A stretch of 20,064 bases of DNA from Dysgonomonas sp. (GCA_030151105.1 JASLEN010000304.1:1-20064), one strand, 5' to 3'. Counted from the stretch's first letter, positions 8,902 through 17,844 are shown. Notes: a model not told the origin generated them from the letters alone. Program-made: numbers and translations.

Positions 8902-11900
8902 ATGAAAAAAATCACATTGTTTGTCTCCTTTATCTTGTGTGCAGTTATGGCATACGGACAGAGTGCTCACGCAGATAAAGAATGGCAAAATCCACAAATA
9001 AACCAAGTCAACAGATTGCCCATCAATGCTCATTTTGTACCCTATGCAAAGAAGCAAGATGCAGCAGACCGTTCAAAAATTAACGAACGCATCATCTCGT
9101 TAGATGGCGTTTGGAAATTTCACTATGCTAAAAATCCTGACTCTAGACCTTCGGATTTTTACAAAAAAGATTACAATATATCGAATTGGAAAAATATAAA
9201 AGTTCCTGGGAGTTGGGAACTTCAAGGCTTTGACGCACCTATCTATACAGATGTGGCGTATCCATTTCCTGCAACACCTCCATACGTGCCCACTGATTAT
9301 AATCCTGTAGGTTCATACAAACACAATTTTTCTATTCCCGAGAACTGGAAAGATATGGATATAATTCTTCGTTTTGGAGGAATTGAATCTGCTTTCTATT
9401 GCTGGGTAAACGGAGAACTTGTAGGATATAGTGAAGATAGCCGCCTACCCGCAGAGTTTGATATCACAAAACATCTCACAAAAGGGCAGAACGACTTAGC
9501 TGTTGAAGTATATCGCTATAGTGATGGTTCATATCTCGAAGGACAGGACTATTGGAAGTATAGTGGTATAGAACGTAGCGTTTCATTGGTTGCTCGCCCT
9601 AAAGTTAGAGTAGATGATTTTATACTCAAAGCCGATCTCACGAACGACTATAAAGATGGATTATTCTCTCTAGACCTTATACTCAACAAGGCTGATAGAA
9701 ATGACATTCAGATAGAAATCCTAGATGGTAAAAAAGTAATATACCAAGAAACAAAAAGACTAGCGGCTAAAGAAACCTCTATTTCATTTTCCAAAGCATT
9801 CCCCAATATTAAATCATGGAGTGCTGAAACACCAAACCTCTACACATTAAATGTAACAACCCTAAAAGGTGGAAAAGCTAGCGAATCATTTTCGCATCGC
9901 TTTGGTTTTAGAAAGGTGGAAATGAAAAATGGACAGTTCTTGGTAAATGGTAGTGCTGTTATCATGCGTGGGGTAAACAGGCATGAACATGATGGTGTTA
10001 CAGGACGTACCATTACAGAGGAAAGTATGATTAAAGATATTGAATTGATGAAACTTTTTAATATCAATGCCGTAAGGTGTAGCCACTATCCAAATATAGA
10101 ACGTTGGTATGAACTATGTGACGAATACGGTCTTTTCTTGATAGATGAAGCTAACTTAGAGACTCATGGAATGGAGCTTGTTAAGCTACGTACACTAGCC
10201 AACGAAGACAACTGGCTACATGCTTTTCAAGAAAGAATAGAACGCATGGCTCGACGTGACAGGAACTATACCTCTATCGTAACTTGGTCGCTAGGAAATG
10301 AATCAGGATATGGAAAAACTTCGAAGCAGTGTATAATTGGCTCAAAGAATTTGATACTCGCCCAGTGCAATACGAAGGATCGAGACGAGAAGGTGTATCT
10401 GACATTTACTGCCCTATGTATGCAAGAGTATATAACTTGCGAGAGTTTGTAAACATCAAGCAACCTCGTCCACTTATTCTTTGTGAATATGCACACGCTA
10501 TGGGAAATAGTGTAGGAAATTTAAAAGACTATTGGGACTTAATATGGGAGCATGATCAACTTCAAGGAGGTTTTATCTGGGATTGGGTAGATCAAACTCT
10601 AAAGTCTAAAGATGAGGAAGGAAATGATATTTGGGCGTATGGTGGAGATATGGGATTCGTAGGTATCCCTAATGATTCCAACTTCTGTGCCAATGGATTG
10701 GTTAGAGCAGACAGATTACTCGCTCCTCATATTTGGGAAGTAAAAAAAGTATATCAACCCATACATTTTGAGCCTACACCATTCACGAATGGAAAAATAG
10801 ATATTACTAATAGACATGACTTTATCAATCTTGATGATTTCGATTTCGAGATGATAATTAAGGCTGATGGTAAAACAATTGCTCAGCACTCTTTTGATGT
10901 TAAAGGACTAGAAGCACACACGACTCGCAGTGTAGATTTGAAGATACCTAATATATCGGTTCAACCTGCAACCGAGTATTTCCTTCATATCCATGCAAAA
11001 TACAGGGGTAATCATCCTTTAGTTCCACAAGGGCATCTAGTAGCCGAAGAGCAATTCTTACTCCCTACAGAATGGGTTGAGAAAAAATCGGAAACGATAA
11101 TTGGAACATTGGAGCAGAAAGAGACGAATGATGCTATACACATTTCATCTACAAGTTTTGGTGTTAGTTTTTCAAAAGACAATGGTCAACTTCTTTCACT
11201 CAAACACAATGGAAGAGAATTCTTAAAATCAGGTTTAATGCCAAATTTCTGGCGTCCACTGACTGACAATGATGTTGCCAATAAACTAGGAATAAGAGCT
11301 GCTACATGGAAAGAAGCAACTCAAAACATGACTTTAGAGAGTATTAAAACTACACCTAAAGGAAATCAAACTCTAGTCTCTGTTATCTACAATCTGAAAG
11401 AGCAAGATTCTAAAATCTTAATAGACTACTTGGTATTTGCCAATGGTGTAGTTGACGTTAGCTACACGCTAGATGTAAAACGTGGAGACTTGCCACAAAT
11501 ACCTAGAGTGGGTATGTATATGATTCTAAATGCAGAATATGATCAGATGACTTGGTTTGGTAGAGGTCCTCACGAAAACTATTGGGATAGAAAAACTTCT
11601 GCGAACATCGACCTATATAAAATGGATGTTTGGAGCCAATTTGAAGCCTATATTCGTCCACAAGAGACAGCCAATAAATCTGATGTACGCTGGTTTGCTC
11701 TTCAAAATGAAAGCGGTGAAGGTTTACTCTTCAAAGGAAAACAGGAGCTAAACGCTAGTGCTTGGAATTTTCCACTAGAAGATATTGACTACGTTCCTTT
11801 TAACATCGAGAGAAAACATGGCGGCAGCATTCAAAAGAAAGATATGGTATGGGTAAACATCGACTACAAGCAAATGGGAGTAGGTGGAGATAATACTTGG

Positions 11901-12020
11901 GGTGCTCAGACGCATCCAGAATATACTATCACTCCAGAAAAAATGAGTTATGGTTTCACAATTATACCAGTGAATACGAATAGCGATTTAGTGAACGAAA
12001 GCAAGAAACATTACAAATAA
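8902..12020 (+). pseudogene. GH2 beta-galactosidase, split by a one-base frameshift
   Basis: Two overlapping open frames (8902-10452 and 10329-12020) encode consecutive parts of one GH2 enzyme. The first has a signal peptide (cleavage after AYGQ, residue about 20), so the enzyme would be periplasmic. The GH2 sugar-binding and immunoglobulin-like domains follow, then the barrel with MRGVNRHEHD and the acid/base motif SLGNESG (Glu467). The second frame begins at NWLKEFDTRPVQYEG and carries the nucleophile in LILCEYAHAMGN (about residue 529 after correction). It then has GGFIWDWVDQ and the C-terminal small-chain domain with WFGRGPHENYWDRK. Adding one A to the A5 tract at 10314-10318 restores a 1039-residue protein of normal length, joining GYGK to NFEAVYNW. 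As written, the protein stops between its two catalytic glutamates and should be inactive. Confidence 0.92.
10314..10318 (+). other. Frameshift point in the beta-galactosidase (A5 tract)
   Basis: The upstream frame reads GGA AAA ACT TCG. The family-typical continuation NFEAVYNWL is encoded one frame over, starting at the TTC at 10320. A sixth A would give GGA AAA AAC TTC and restore the enzyme. Homopolymer contraction, either a real mutation or a sequencing error, is the simplest explanation. Confidence 0.85.
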
Positions 12021-12027
12021 TTAAATA

Positions 12028-13965
12028 ATGAAAAAAATAAGAAACACATTTTTTAGGTTAATCTGTGTCACTGTTTTATTCTCAGCGTGCTCTCCCAAAG
12101 AGAGCACGTCTGAGGATATTACTCTGCACTATCCTAAATTATTGAATATAACACATACCGCACAAGAACAGCCGATACGAGGACAAGGCTATTTTACAGA
12201 TCAGGGGTCTTGGATGGGTTTTACGATACCCGAAAGCGAATCCAAAATCAATGGCTTTTGTGGTCCTTTTGATTTGGATAATAGACGTTGGATAAGTCAG
12301 TCATTTCTTCAAGTTGGTTTTGCTGATATTCAGCCCTCCGACTTTGTACAAGTGGATGCCAATTATTATCCAGGAAAAGCAATTATTCATTCATCCGCAA
12401 GTTCCATTTCTCTTTCTCAACATCTTGTCTTTGTAGATTCTAAACATGCGCTTCTACAATGCAAAACTGACACAAAAGTTATCTACCAACTCACAGGCTC
12501 TATGAATGTTAGAGAGGATGAAACTTTTGTATCCGAAAACAATGTTGTTGAATACAAACTTAAAGGGGGCGAAATGGTCGTTGTTACATTTCCTCAAGAT
12601 GTAAACATTGAATTAGATTTAAGCACTAAGCAGTATGTTGTGAATATGCAAAAAGAGACACTTGCTGTAGATGTTGTTATCTCCTACTTCAATTCTGAAA
12701 AAGAATATCTAAATGCTGACAAAAAGATTGTAGCCAATATTCTTAAGAGCTCAGATAAAACGTATCAACAAGCTACAAATCGCTGGAATAAATATATCAC
12801 AAATAACCTCCGCTCTGACATGCCCGAAGCTTATAACAGAATTATGGTAAAAACCATAATGACTTTGATGAGCAACTGGTTGAGTCCCAAAGATGCGCTA
12901 CATCATGACGGAGTTGCTCCATCTCATGCAATGGGTTATTTTGTCGGATTTTGGGCATGGGACTCATGGAAACATGCTGTAGCACTTGCTCACATAGATA
13001 CAACATTGGCCAAGAATCAAATTCGTACAATGTTCGATTATCAGTCCGAAGAGGGCATGATAGCAGATTGTATTTACACTGATATTAACGAAAACAATTG
13101 GCGTGATTCTAAACCTCCGCTAGCAGCTTGGGCTGTGAATGAAATATATAAAACGACTGGAGACAAAGATTTTATAGCCGAAATGTATCCTAAGCTTTTG
13201 AAATATCACAAATGGTGGTATAAGTATAGAGATCACGATGGCAATGGAATTTGTGAGTTTGGAGCAACAGACGGTACTTTAGAGGCTGCCAAATGGGAAA
13301 GTGGAATGGATAATGCAGTGAGATACGATGATGCTCAGATGCTAAAGAATAGTGATGGTGCATGGAGTTTTGATCAAGAGTCTGTAGATTTAAATGCTTA
13401 TCTCTGCTACGAACAAACTCTACTTAAACAAATGGCAGACTTGCTTGGTGAAACTTTTGATATTGAAAACAGAAGCGAACAAATACGCAATTACTTCTTT
13501 GACTCTAAAGATGGTTACTTCTATGACAAAAGAATAAATGGTGATTTCATAAGAGAGCAAGGACCAGAAGGATGGACACCCTTGTGGACTAAGATAGCAA
13601 CACCTGAGCAGGTAGAGGAAACTGTGAAAATAATGTTTGACACCACTAAATTCTCCACCTATATTCCTTTTCCTACTGTGGCTGCCGACAATGCAAAATT
13701 TACTCCCAATGGTTATTGGCGAGGACCTATTTGGCTAGACCAAGTGTATTTTGCAATTTCAGGACTACGTAAATATGGCTACATCAAAGAGGCCGATACC
13801 TATACAGATCAAGTATTTACTCGTCTTGTAGGGTTAAATGAGGATGGAGCTATCCATGAGAATTACGAAACAAGTACAGGAAAGCGTCTAAAAGCTCCGC
13901 ACTTTAGCTGGTCAGCAGCACACCTATTTATGATGTATCAAGAATATGGAAAGAATGTAGATTAA
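12028..13965 (+). CDS. GH63 alpha-glucosidase lipoprotein, YgjK-like
   Basis: This 645-residue protein has a lipoprotein signal ending in FSAC (Cys21), then an N-terminal beta-sandwich region and an (alpha/alpha)6 barrel. The barrel closely follows E. coli YgjK: GFWAWDSWKHAVALA, SKPPLAAWAVNEIY, RDHDGNGICEFGATDG, WESGMDNAV, GPEGWTPLW and HENYETSTG followed by FSWSAAHLFMMY. In YgjK the acid Asp lies in the ESG-x-D segment and the base Glu in ENY; here these are Asp428 and Glu611, both present. YgjK prefers Glc-alpha-1,2-Gal, so removal of an alpha-glucose from galactose is the best guess. It starts 7 bp after the beta-galactosidase stop, so the two are cotranscribed and may act in series. GH37 trehalase is a related alternative but fits less well. 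Confidence 0.9.
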   Translation: MKKIRNTFFRLICVTVLFSACSPKESTSEDITLHYPKLLNITHTAQEQPIRGQGYFTDQGSWMGFTIPESESKINGFCGPFDLDNRRWISQSFLQVGFADIQPSDFVQVDANYYPGKAIIHSSASSISLSQHLVFVDSKHALLQCKTDTKVIYQLTGSMNVREDETFVSENNVVEYKLKGGEMVVVTFPQDVNIELDLSTKQYVVNMQKETLAVDVVISYFNSEKEYLNADKKIVANILKSSDKTYQQATNRWNKYITNNLRSDMPEAYNRIMVKTIMTLMSNWLSPKDALHHDGVAPSHAMGYFVGFWAWDSWKHAVALAHIDTTLAKNQIRTMFDYQSEEGMIADCIYTDINENNWRDSKPPLAAWAVNEIYKTTGDKDFIAEMYPKLLKYHKWWYKYRDHDGNGICEFGATDGTLEAAKWESGMDNAVRYDDAQMLKNSDGAWSFDQESVDLNAYLCYEQTLLKQMADLLGETFDIENRSEQIRNYFFDSKDGYFYDKRINGDFIREQGPEGWTPLWTKIATPEQVEETVKIMFDTTKFSTYIPFPTVAADNAKFTPNGYWRGPIWLDQVYFAISGLRKYGYIKEADTYTDQVFTRLVGLNEDGAIHENYETSTGKRLKAPHFSWSAAHLFMMYQEYGKNVD

Positions 13966-13997
13966 AATTTCACACTACTTATTTTAATTTACAAATG

Positions 13998-14037
13998 AAG
14001 AAGTGCATTAGAGTCATATCTCTTTTGCACTTCTTTT
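13998..14037. terminator. Rho-independent terminator closing the SusCD locus
   Basis: AAGAAGTGCA (13998-14007) and TGCACTTCTT (14026-14035) form a perfect 10-bp stem. Four inner pairs (AGAG 14010-14013 with CTCT 14020-14023) extend it, and T residues follow on the plus strand. It lies between the convergent GH63 and AraC-type genes. The minus-strand tail is less T-rich, so it works best for the plus-strand operon. Confidence 0.85.
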
Positions 14038-14053
14038 ATATTCTACAAAGTTC

Positions 14054-14836
14054 TTATTTTCTTTTTGGACGAGTTTTCATTATAGTGACATAAGAATTCG
14101 TAAAGGCTGATAAGCTCTTATAACCAACTAGATATGCAATCTCTGTCAAAGTATATTGTTTGGTATCAATAAACTCTATACTCTTCAGAATACGAATCAA
14201 TTGTAGATATTTTTTTAGAGTTATACCTGTCTCACTTTTAAAAATGCGCTGCAAACTACGCCCCGACATCTTAGCTAAATTCGCTAAGACTTCTGTATCC
14301 ACATTGTATTTATAATTCTGATTGATGTATTGACAAACAACACTCAAGCGCTTATCTTTAGGGATAGGAATTTCTAAAAAGTCATTCTCTTGATAGAAGT
14401 GTGGCAAACTAATAAGAATGGCACGCAAGAATGCTGACTGCTCTTCGTCCTCTTCAGCTTGTTGATTCCATTTAGCTGCATACATAAGCATCTCACGAAG
14501 CACTGGAGGAGCTGAAAAGACTTGTACATCTTGATAAAAAGCTGATACAGGAGGTGATTTGAACAACATTACCTTCAGTATAACAGATTGTGAATCGGAA
14601 CTCGTTTTGTGTAAAGTGCACGATGGAATGAGAATAATATGATTCTGAGGAACAAAATATATTTTCTCATTGATATGCAAATATTGATATCCTTCATCTA
14701 CATAAGTCAATTGATAATATCGATGCGTATGTGGTTCCTTTTCATGCTCCCAGCTATCTTCAAACCAGACATAAGCATCAGCACTAATATCGTCTGCCGT
14801 TTTTTGTGGCTCTTTTTCTAACAAACCATTCCTCAT
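14054..14836 (-). CDS. AraC-family regulator, NimR-like arrangement
   Basis: The 260-residue protein has a cupin-type sensor domain at about 15-90 (HTHRYYQLTYVDEGYQYLHI and the VPQNHIILIPSCTLHK segment). A C-terminal AraC DNA-binding domain spans about 165-258 with two helix-turn-helices: DTEVLANLAKMSGRSLQRIF and LTEIAYLVGYKSLSAFTNSY, ending near the MKTRPKRK tail. It is divergent from a CynX/NimT-family MFS gene, with 86 bp between the starts. E. coli NimR (YeaM, AraC type) and NimT (YeaN, MFS) have the same arrangement; there the regulator controls its divergent exporter. Regulation of the neighbour is therefore likely, but the ligand is unknown. Its last codon faces the terminator shared with the GH63 gene. 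Confidence 0.93.
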   Translation of the reverse strand: MRNGLLEKEPQKTADDISADAYVWFEDSWEHEKEPHTHRYYQLTYVDEGYQYLHINEKIYFVPQNHIILIPSCTLHKTSSDSQSVILKVMLFKSPPVSAFYQDVQVFSAPPVLREMLMYAAKWNQQAEEDEEQSAFLRAILISLPHFYQENDFLEIPIPKDKRLSVVCQYINQNYKYNVDTEVLANLAKMSGRSLQRIFKSETGITLKKYLQLIRILKSIEFIDTKQYTLTEIAYLVGYKSLSAFTNSYVTIMKTRPKRK

Positions 14837-14900
14837 TTTGTCGTTTCATATACTGTTTATGGCAAAAATAATAAAAACGACAAACTTATCTTTGTCCTTT
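14837..14900. promoter_or_regulatory. Divergent promoter region with a 10-bp motif in three copies
   Basis: TTTGTCGTTT occurs at 14837-14846, as a perfect inverted copy AAACGACAAA at 14875-14884, and as a 9/10 direct copy TTTGTCCTTT at 14891-14900. A TAnnTTTG box lies on each strand: TATCTTTG at 14887-14894 (plus, for the MFS gene) and TATTTTTG at 14870-14863 (minus, for the AraC-type gene). The third copy overlaps the plus -7 box. These copies are the best candidates for binding sites of the adjacent AraC-type regulator. Confidence 0.5.
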
Positions 14901-14922
14901 AATTTAAATTATAGATTTTATA

Positions 14923-16122
14923 ATGAGTAAAAATAACAAAATAGGTTTTTCGATCCTTAGTGTAATTGTAGTTATATTAATTGCTGGCGGGCTTCGCTCT
15001 CCAATGACAGCCGTTAGTCCAGTCTTGAGTGAGATTCTCACTGAGTTTAATTTAAGTACCCTCAAAGGGAGCTTACTTACATCCATTCCTCTAATCGTTT
15101 TTGCAAGCTGTTCGGTATTAATTAGCAAAATAGGTATTAAAACAAATATCAATTATAGTTTAATCTATTCACTTATATTTTTGAGTTTAGGTCTATACTT
15201 GCGGGTTTATGACGGTTCCTTATTTCTGTTCTTTGGATCATTTCTTATCGGTATTGGAATTTGCATTGGTAATGTGATGACTCCAGCTTATATCAAAAAA
15301 ATATTTCCTAATAAGGTAGGAGTTATGACTGGCGTTTTTGCTGTGGCCATGAACCTTATAGCTGCTGTAGCGTCTGGAATGAGCATCAGTATTGGAAAGT
15401 GGACAGAACTAGGCTGGAGAGGCTCTTTGGGCATCTGGACTTTTTGGGGCATTCTAGCATTGATAGCTATCTGCTTAGAGACAATTGTAGGCAGTAGGAA
15501 TAAAATAGGAATAGCTAAGAATGTAGAAAAAAAGAAAAGCACGTTCAATGTGTTCCGTTCTAAACAAGCATGGAATATCAGTGTTTTCATGGGAATACAA
15601 TCATTGGTATATTATTGCTTGGTTGCTTTGTTACCAACTGTTCTGATAGATTATGGTATGCAAGAAGCTCAGACTGGTATAGTTCTCTCTGTTATACAAT
15701 TAGCTATGCTCCCTATTATGTTTGTCAGCCCTATTATTGCCACAAAGATGAAAGATCAGAAACTTATGATTTATATTGTAGGCATACTCATGTTTAGTGG
15801 CATTGCAATGCTCACTATCTTCAAAGCCGAATATATATACATAACTGCTACAATAATAGGAATAGCTAGCGGATTAGCATTCAGTTTATCTATTCTATTC
15901 TTTTCACTCAAGAGTAAAACGATGGATGGCACAATTAAGATATCAGGAAAGGCACAATCTATTGGTTATTTAATTGCAGCCTTTGGACCTCCTATATTTG
16001 GATTGCTACACGATTTGGATATATCATGGAATTCGTCTCTCTATTTCCTACTCGCAATGATAGCTGTAATGACTACATTTGGTCTAAGAGCTGCAAGACC
16101 TCATTATATTGAAGATAAATAA
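14923..16122 (+). CDS. MFS transporter, CynX/NimT family
   Basis: This 399-residue inner-membrane protein is hydrophobic throughout, with about 12 predicted spans. Family signs are the first-helix segment GGLRSPMTAVSPVLSEI, the second-helix LLTSIPLIVFASCSV, and the GNVMTPAYIKKIFPNKVGVMTGVF stretch. NimT-like members export small molecules such as 2-nitroimidazole; CynX is linked to cyanate. The substrate here is not predictable. It is transcribed divergently from the AraC-type gene and ends with its own terminator 57 bp downstream, so it is a single-gene unit. The spacing from the -7 box gives a leader of only about 22 nt. Confidence 0.92.
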   Translation: MSKNNKIGFSILSVIVVILIAGGLRSPMTAVSPVLSEILTEFNLSTLKGSLLTSIPLIVFASCSVLISKIGIKTNINYSLIYSLIFLSLGLYLRVYDGSLFLFFGSFLIGIGICIGNVMTPAYIKKIFPNKVGVMTGVFAVAMNLIAAVASGMSISIGKWTELGWRGSLGIWTFWGILALIAICLETIVGSRNKIGIAKNVEKKKSTFNVFRSKQAWNISVFMGIQSLVYYCLVALLPTVLIDYGMQEAQTGIVLSVIQLAMLPIMFVSPIIATKMKDQKLMIYIVGILMFSGIAMLTIFKAEYIYITATIIGIASGLAFSLSILFFSLKSKTMDGTIKISGKAQSIGYLIAAFGPPIFGLLHDLDISWNSSLYFLLAMIAVMTTFGLRAARPHYIEDK

Positions 16123-16179
16123 ACCATCAAAATAGATTTTTGATAATAGTTATTCAAGAATATCGTATTAGCAGAAAAG

Positions 16180-16222
16180 AAAAACGTTGCAAGCTTTTCA
16201 ACTTACAACGTTTTTATTATTA
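16180..16222 (+). terminator. Rho-independent terminator after the MFS gene
   Basis: AAAAACGTTG (16180-16189) and CAACGTTTTT (16206-16215) form a perfect 10-bp stem, with three more inner pairs (AAG/CTT) after one mismatch. The right arm runs into T-rich sequence. Confidence 0.82.
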
Positions 16223-16370
16223 AATTGTGACCCTGCCAGGTGCATCATGTTTGACATTTATCGACATCAAACAACACCTAATTAAACCTATATATCAACA
16301 CATTACATCTAACCAAGAGACTCAAAAGATTTCACCAAATACCACCAAAGCAAATTATTCTGTCTCCTGT

Positions 16371-16400
16371 ATTGTCCCCTGAGAAATATATCTATATTTG
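16371..16400 (+). promoter_or_regulatory. Candidate integrase promoter
   Basis: TATATTTG at 16393-16400 matches TAnnTTTG exactly, with ATTG (one mismatch to TTTG) 18 nt upstream at 16371-16374. Transcription would begin near 16407, leaving a leader of about 15 nt before the ATG at 16422. This argues against a TTG start at 16398, which would lie inside the -7 box. Confidence 0.45.
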
Positions 16401-16421
16401 GGGAAAATAACATTATCCAAT

Positions 16422-17501
16422 ATGGCAACAGCAAAATTTGTACTTAAAGAACCCAATAGCAAAGATGAAACTTTAATTTATCTTCTTTTCAGCTTCAATA
16501 ATCAGCGACTAAAATATTCCTTTAATGAAAAGATACATCCTAAATTTTGGAATGCTGAAAAACAACGAGTGAAAGAAACAAAATCTTTTCCCGAATATCC
16601 CGAATTTAATGCTCGATTAAATAACATTGAGAATATTGTAAATTCTATTTATCGAAAGCTTGTAAACGATAACATTATTCCTACATCTAAATTATTGCGA
16701 GAAGAGCTAAATAATACTCTAGCAGAGAAGCAAAATGTAATAAAAGGATTGACTCTTTTTGAGTTTATTGATGAACTGATTACTAATTCTACGAAGAAAC
16801 AAGGAACAATCATCCATTATAAGCAAGCTCGAAGAGTCTTGAAAGAATATTGTGCTGATTGTAGGAAAACTCTATCTTTTGATGATATAAATTTAGATTT
16901 CTACGAAAACTATCTTAGTTATCTACGCAATAGAGGATATTCCGAAAACACTATTGGAGGATATATCAAACATATCAAAACATTTATGAATGAAGCAGTA
17001 GAAAGAAAACTTACTACAAACTTTGACTTTAGAAGCTCTCGCTTTAAGAAAACACAAGAAGTGACAGACAAAATATATCTAACACTAACAGAGATAGAAA
17101 ACATCTACAAACTCAATCTATCATACATTAAGAAGTTAGAACAGGCTAGAGATTTATTTATCATTGGGTGTTATACTGGTTTGCGATTCTCTGATTTGTC
17201 TCAAATCTCAACAGATAATTTTATCAACAATGATACACAACTAAAAGTCAAAACAGAGAAAACAGGCGAATTTGTTATTATTCCATTACATAAAACAATC
17301 AAAGACATAGTTGCTAAATATGACAACGAAGTTCCTAAAGCAATTAGTAATCAGAAGATGAATGATTATCTAAAAGACATTGCAAAGCTAGCTAATTTGA
17401 AAGATAAAGTATCTATCTCTATGACGAAAGGGGGAACTAAGCAAACTGAAATACTAGAGAAGTGGCAACTTGTAACAGTTCACACAGCAAGATATAATTG
17501 A
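16422..17501 (+). pseudogene. Tyrosine-type integrase, truncated before the catalytic Tyr
   Basis: The start ATGGCAACAGC gives MATAKFVLKEPNSKDETLIY, the usual N-terminus of Bacteroides mobile-element integrases with an arm-binding domain (about 1-95). A SAM-like core-binding domain follows at about 110-210, then the catalytic domain. The first catalytic Arg is visible in CYTGLRFSDL, the Lys region in KTEKTGEF, and the HxxR motif in VTVHTAR. The frame stops three codons after HTAR begins its Arg (HTARYN, then TGA). Normal members continue for about 45-50 residues, with a RSFATN-type segment, a GH motif and the nucleophilic Tyr. None of these is encoded in any frame immediately downstream. With no Tyr nucleophile the product should be unable to recombine DNA. 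The break falls near 17495, where family similarity ends abruptly. Confidence 0.88.
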
Positions 17502-17629
17502 AACTCTTGTCGGCTATTAATCAGTAGATTATGCCACTTTTACTTCTCAATAGGTAACGATTTAGAAACCAGTTTGGTTCTTAGATCTGCTTAATTTCCT
17601 CACTAGATTAAAGAGCGACTTAATGACTG

Positions 17630-17660
17630 CAAAGTTACAAAATAAACCTTATATAACCAA
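17630..17660 (-). promoter_or_regulatory. Orphan minus-strand promoter-like site
   Basis: On the minus strand, 17637-17630 reads TAACTTTG, a full TAnnTTTG match, with TTGG (one mismatch to TTTG) 19 nt upstream at 17660-17657. It would fire leftward, into the truncated integrase as antisense, with no gene of its own in view. It may be the promoter of an element whose body has been lost. Confidence 0.35.
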
Positions 17661-17777
17661 TATTTATCAACTCCGACATAGAATGATTGAGTTTAGCTTA
17701 ATCATCTTTAAATTGACTTCATTTTTTACGCCTGTAAAAGCGTAATATACCTACTAATCTTCTTTGAATAAAATCAC

Positions 17778-17823
17778 TATCTTTGAATAGATATCTATTT
17801 TAAATAGATATCTATTCAAAGAT
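17778..17823 (+). promoter_or_regulatory. 45-nt perfect palindrome overlapping a -7 box, upstream of the STAND gene
   Basis: Arms 17779-17800 and 17802-17823 are perfect 22-bp inverted repeats around a single central T. Each arm contains the self-palindromic 14-mer AATAGATATCTATT or a near-copy of it. TATCTTTG (17778-17785), an exact TAnnTTTG box, overlaps the left arm, so transcription would start near 17792 inside the palindrome and 53 nt before the ATG. CTTTGAATA is also repeated just upstream at 17762-17770. An operator for tight repression, or an mRNA hairpin in the leader, are the two natural readings. Confidence 0.7.
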
Positions 17824-17844
17824 TATTATTTAGCAAAGTATACT

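Larger units (their letters stand above)
17502..17844. other. 343-bp gap with junction debris, orphan promoter and palindrome
   Basis: I see no coding region. From left to right it holds sequence of unknown origin after the integrase break, a small inverted repeat (AGAAACC-AGTTT-GGTTCT), a minus-strand promoter-like site at 17630-17660, several short inverted repeats (for example TTACGC/GCGTAA at 17726-17745), and a 45-nt perfect palindrome at 17779-17823. The leftmost 150 bp may be a remnant of another insertion element's leader. Confidence 0.5.

Noticed and set aside
10311..10328. Programmed -1 ribosomal frameshift in the beta-galactosidase
   Set aside because: The zero-frame codons GGA AAA do not form a proper slippery heptamer, and GH2 enzymes are not known to use frameshifting; a missing base is simpler.
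16216..16397. Attachment site or tRNA next to the integrase
   Set aside because: I find no tRNA-like cloverleaf and no direct repeat of this segment elsewhere in the window; CCTGCCAGG at about 16231-16240 is a short palindrome only.
16376..16403. CCCC...GGGG with an inner AAATATA/TATATTT stem upstream of the integrase
   Set aside because: The arms are interrupted by unequal spacers and the inner part is simple AT sequence that overlaps the promoter box; not convincing as an attachment site or terminator.
16398..16421. TTG start for the integrase, eight codons upstream
   Set aside because: It falls within the candidate -7 box, and relatives begin at the MATAKFVLKEP methionine encoded at 16422.
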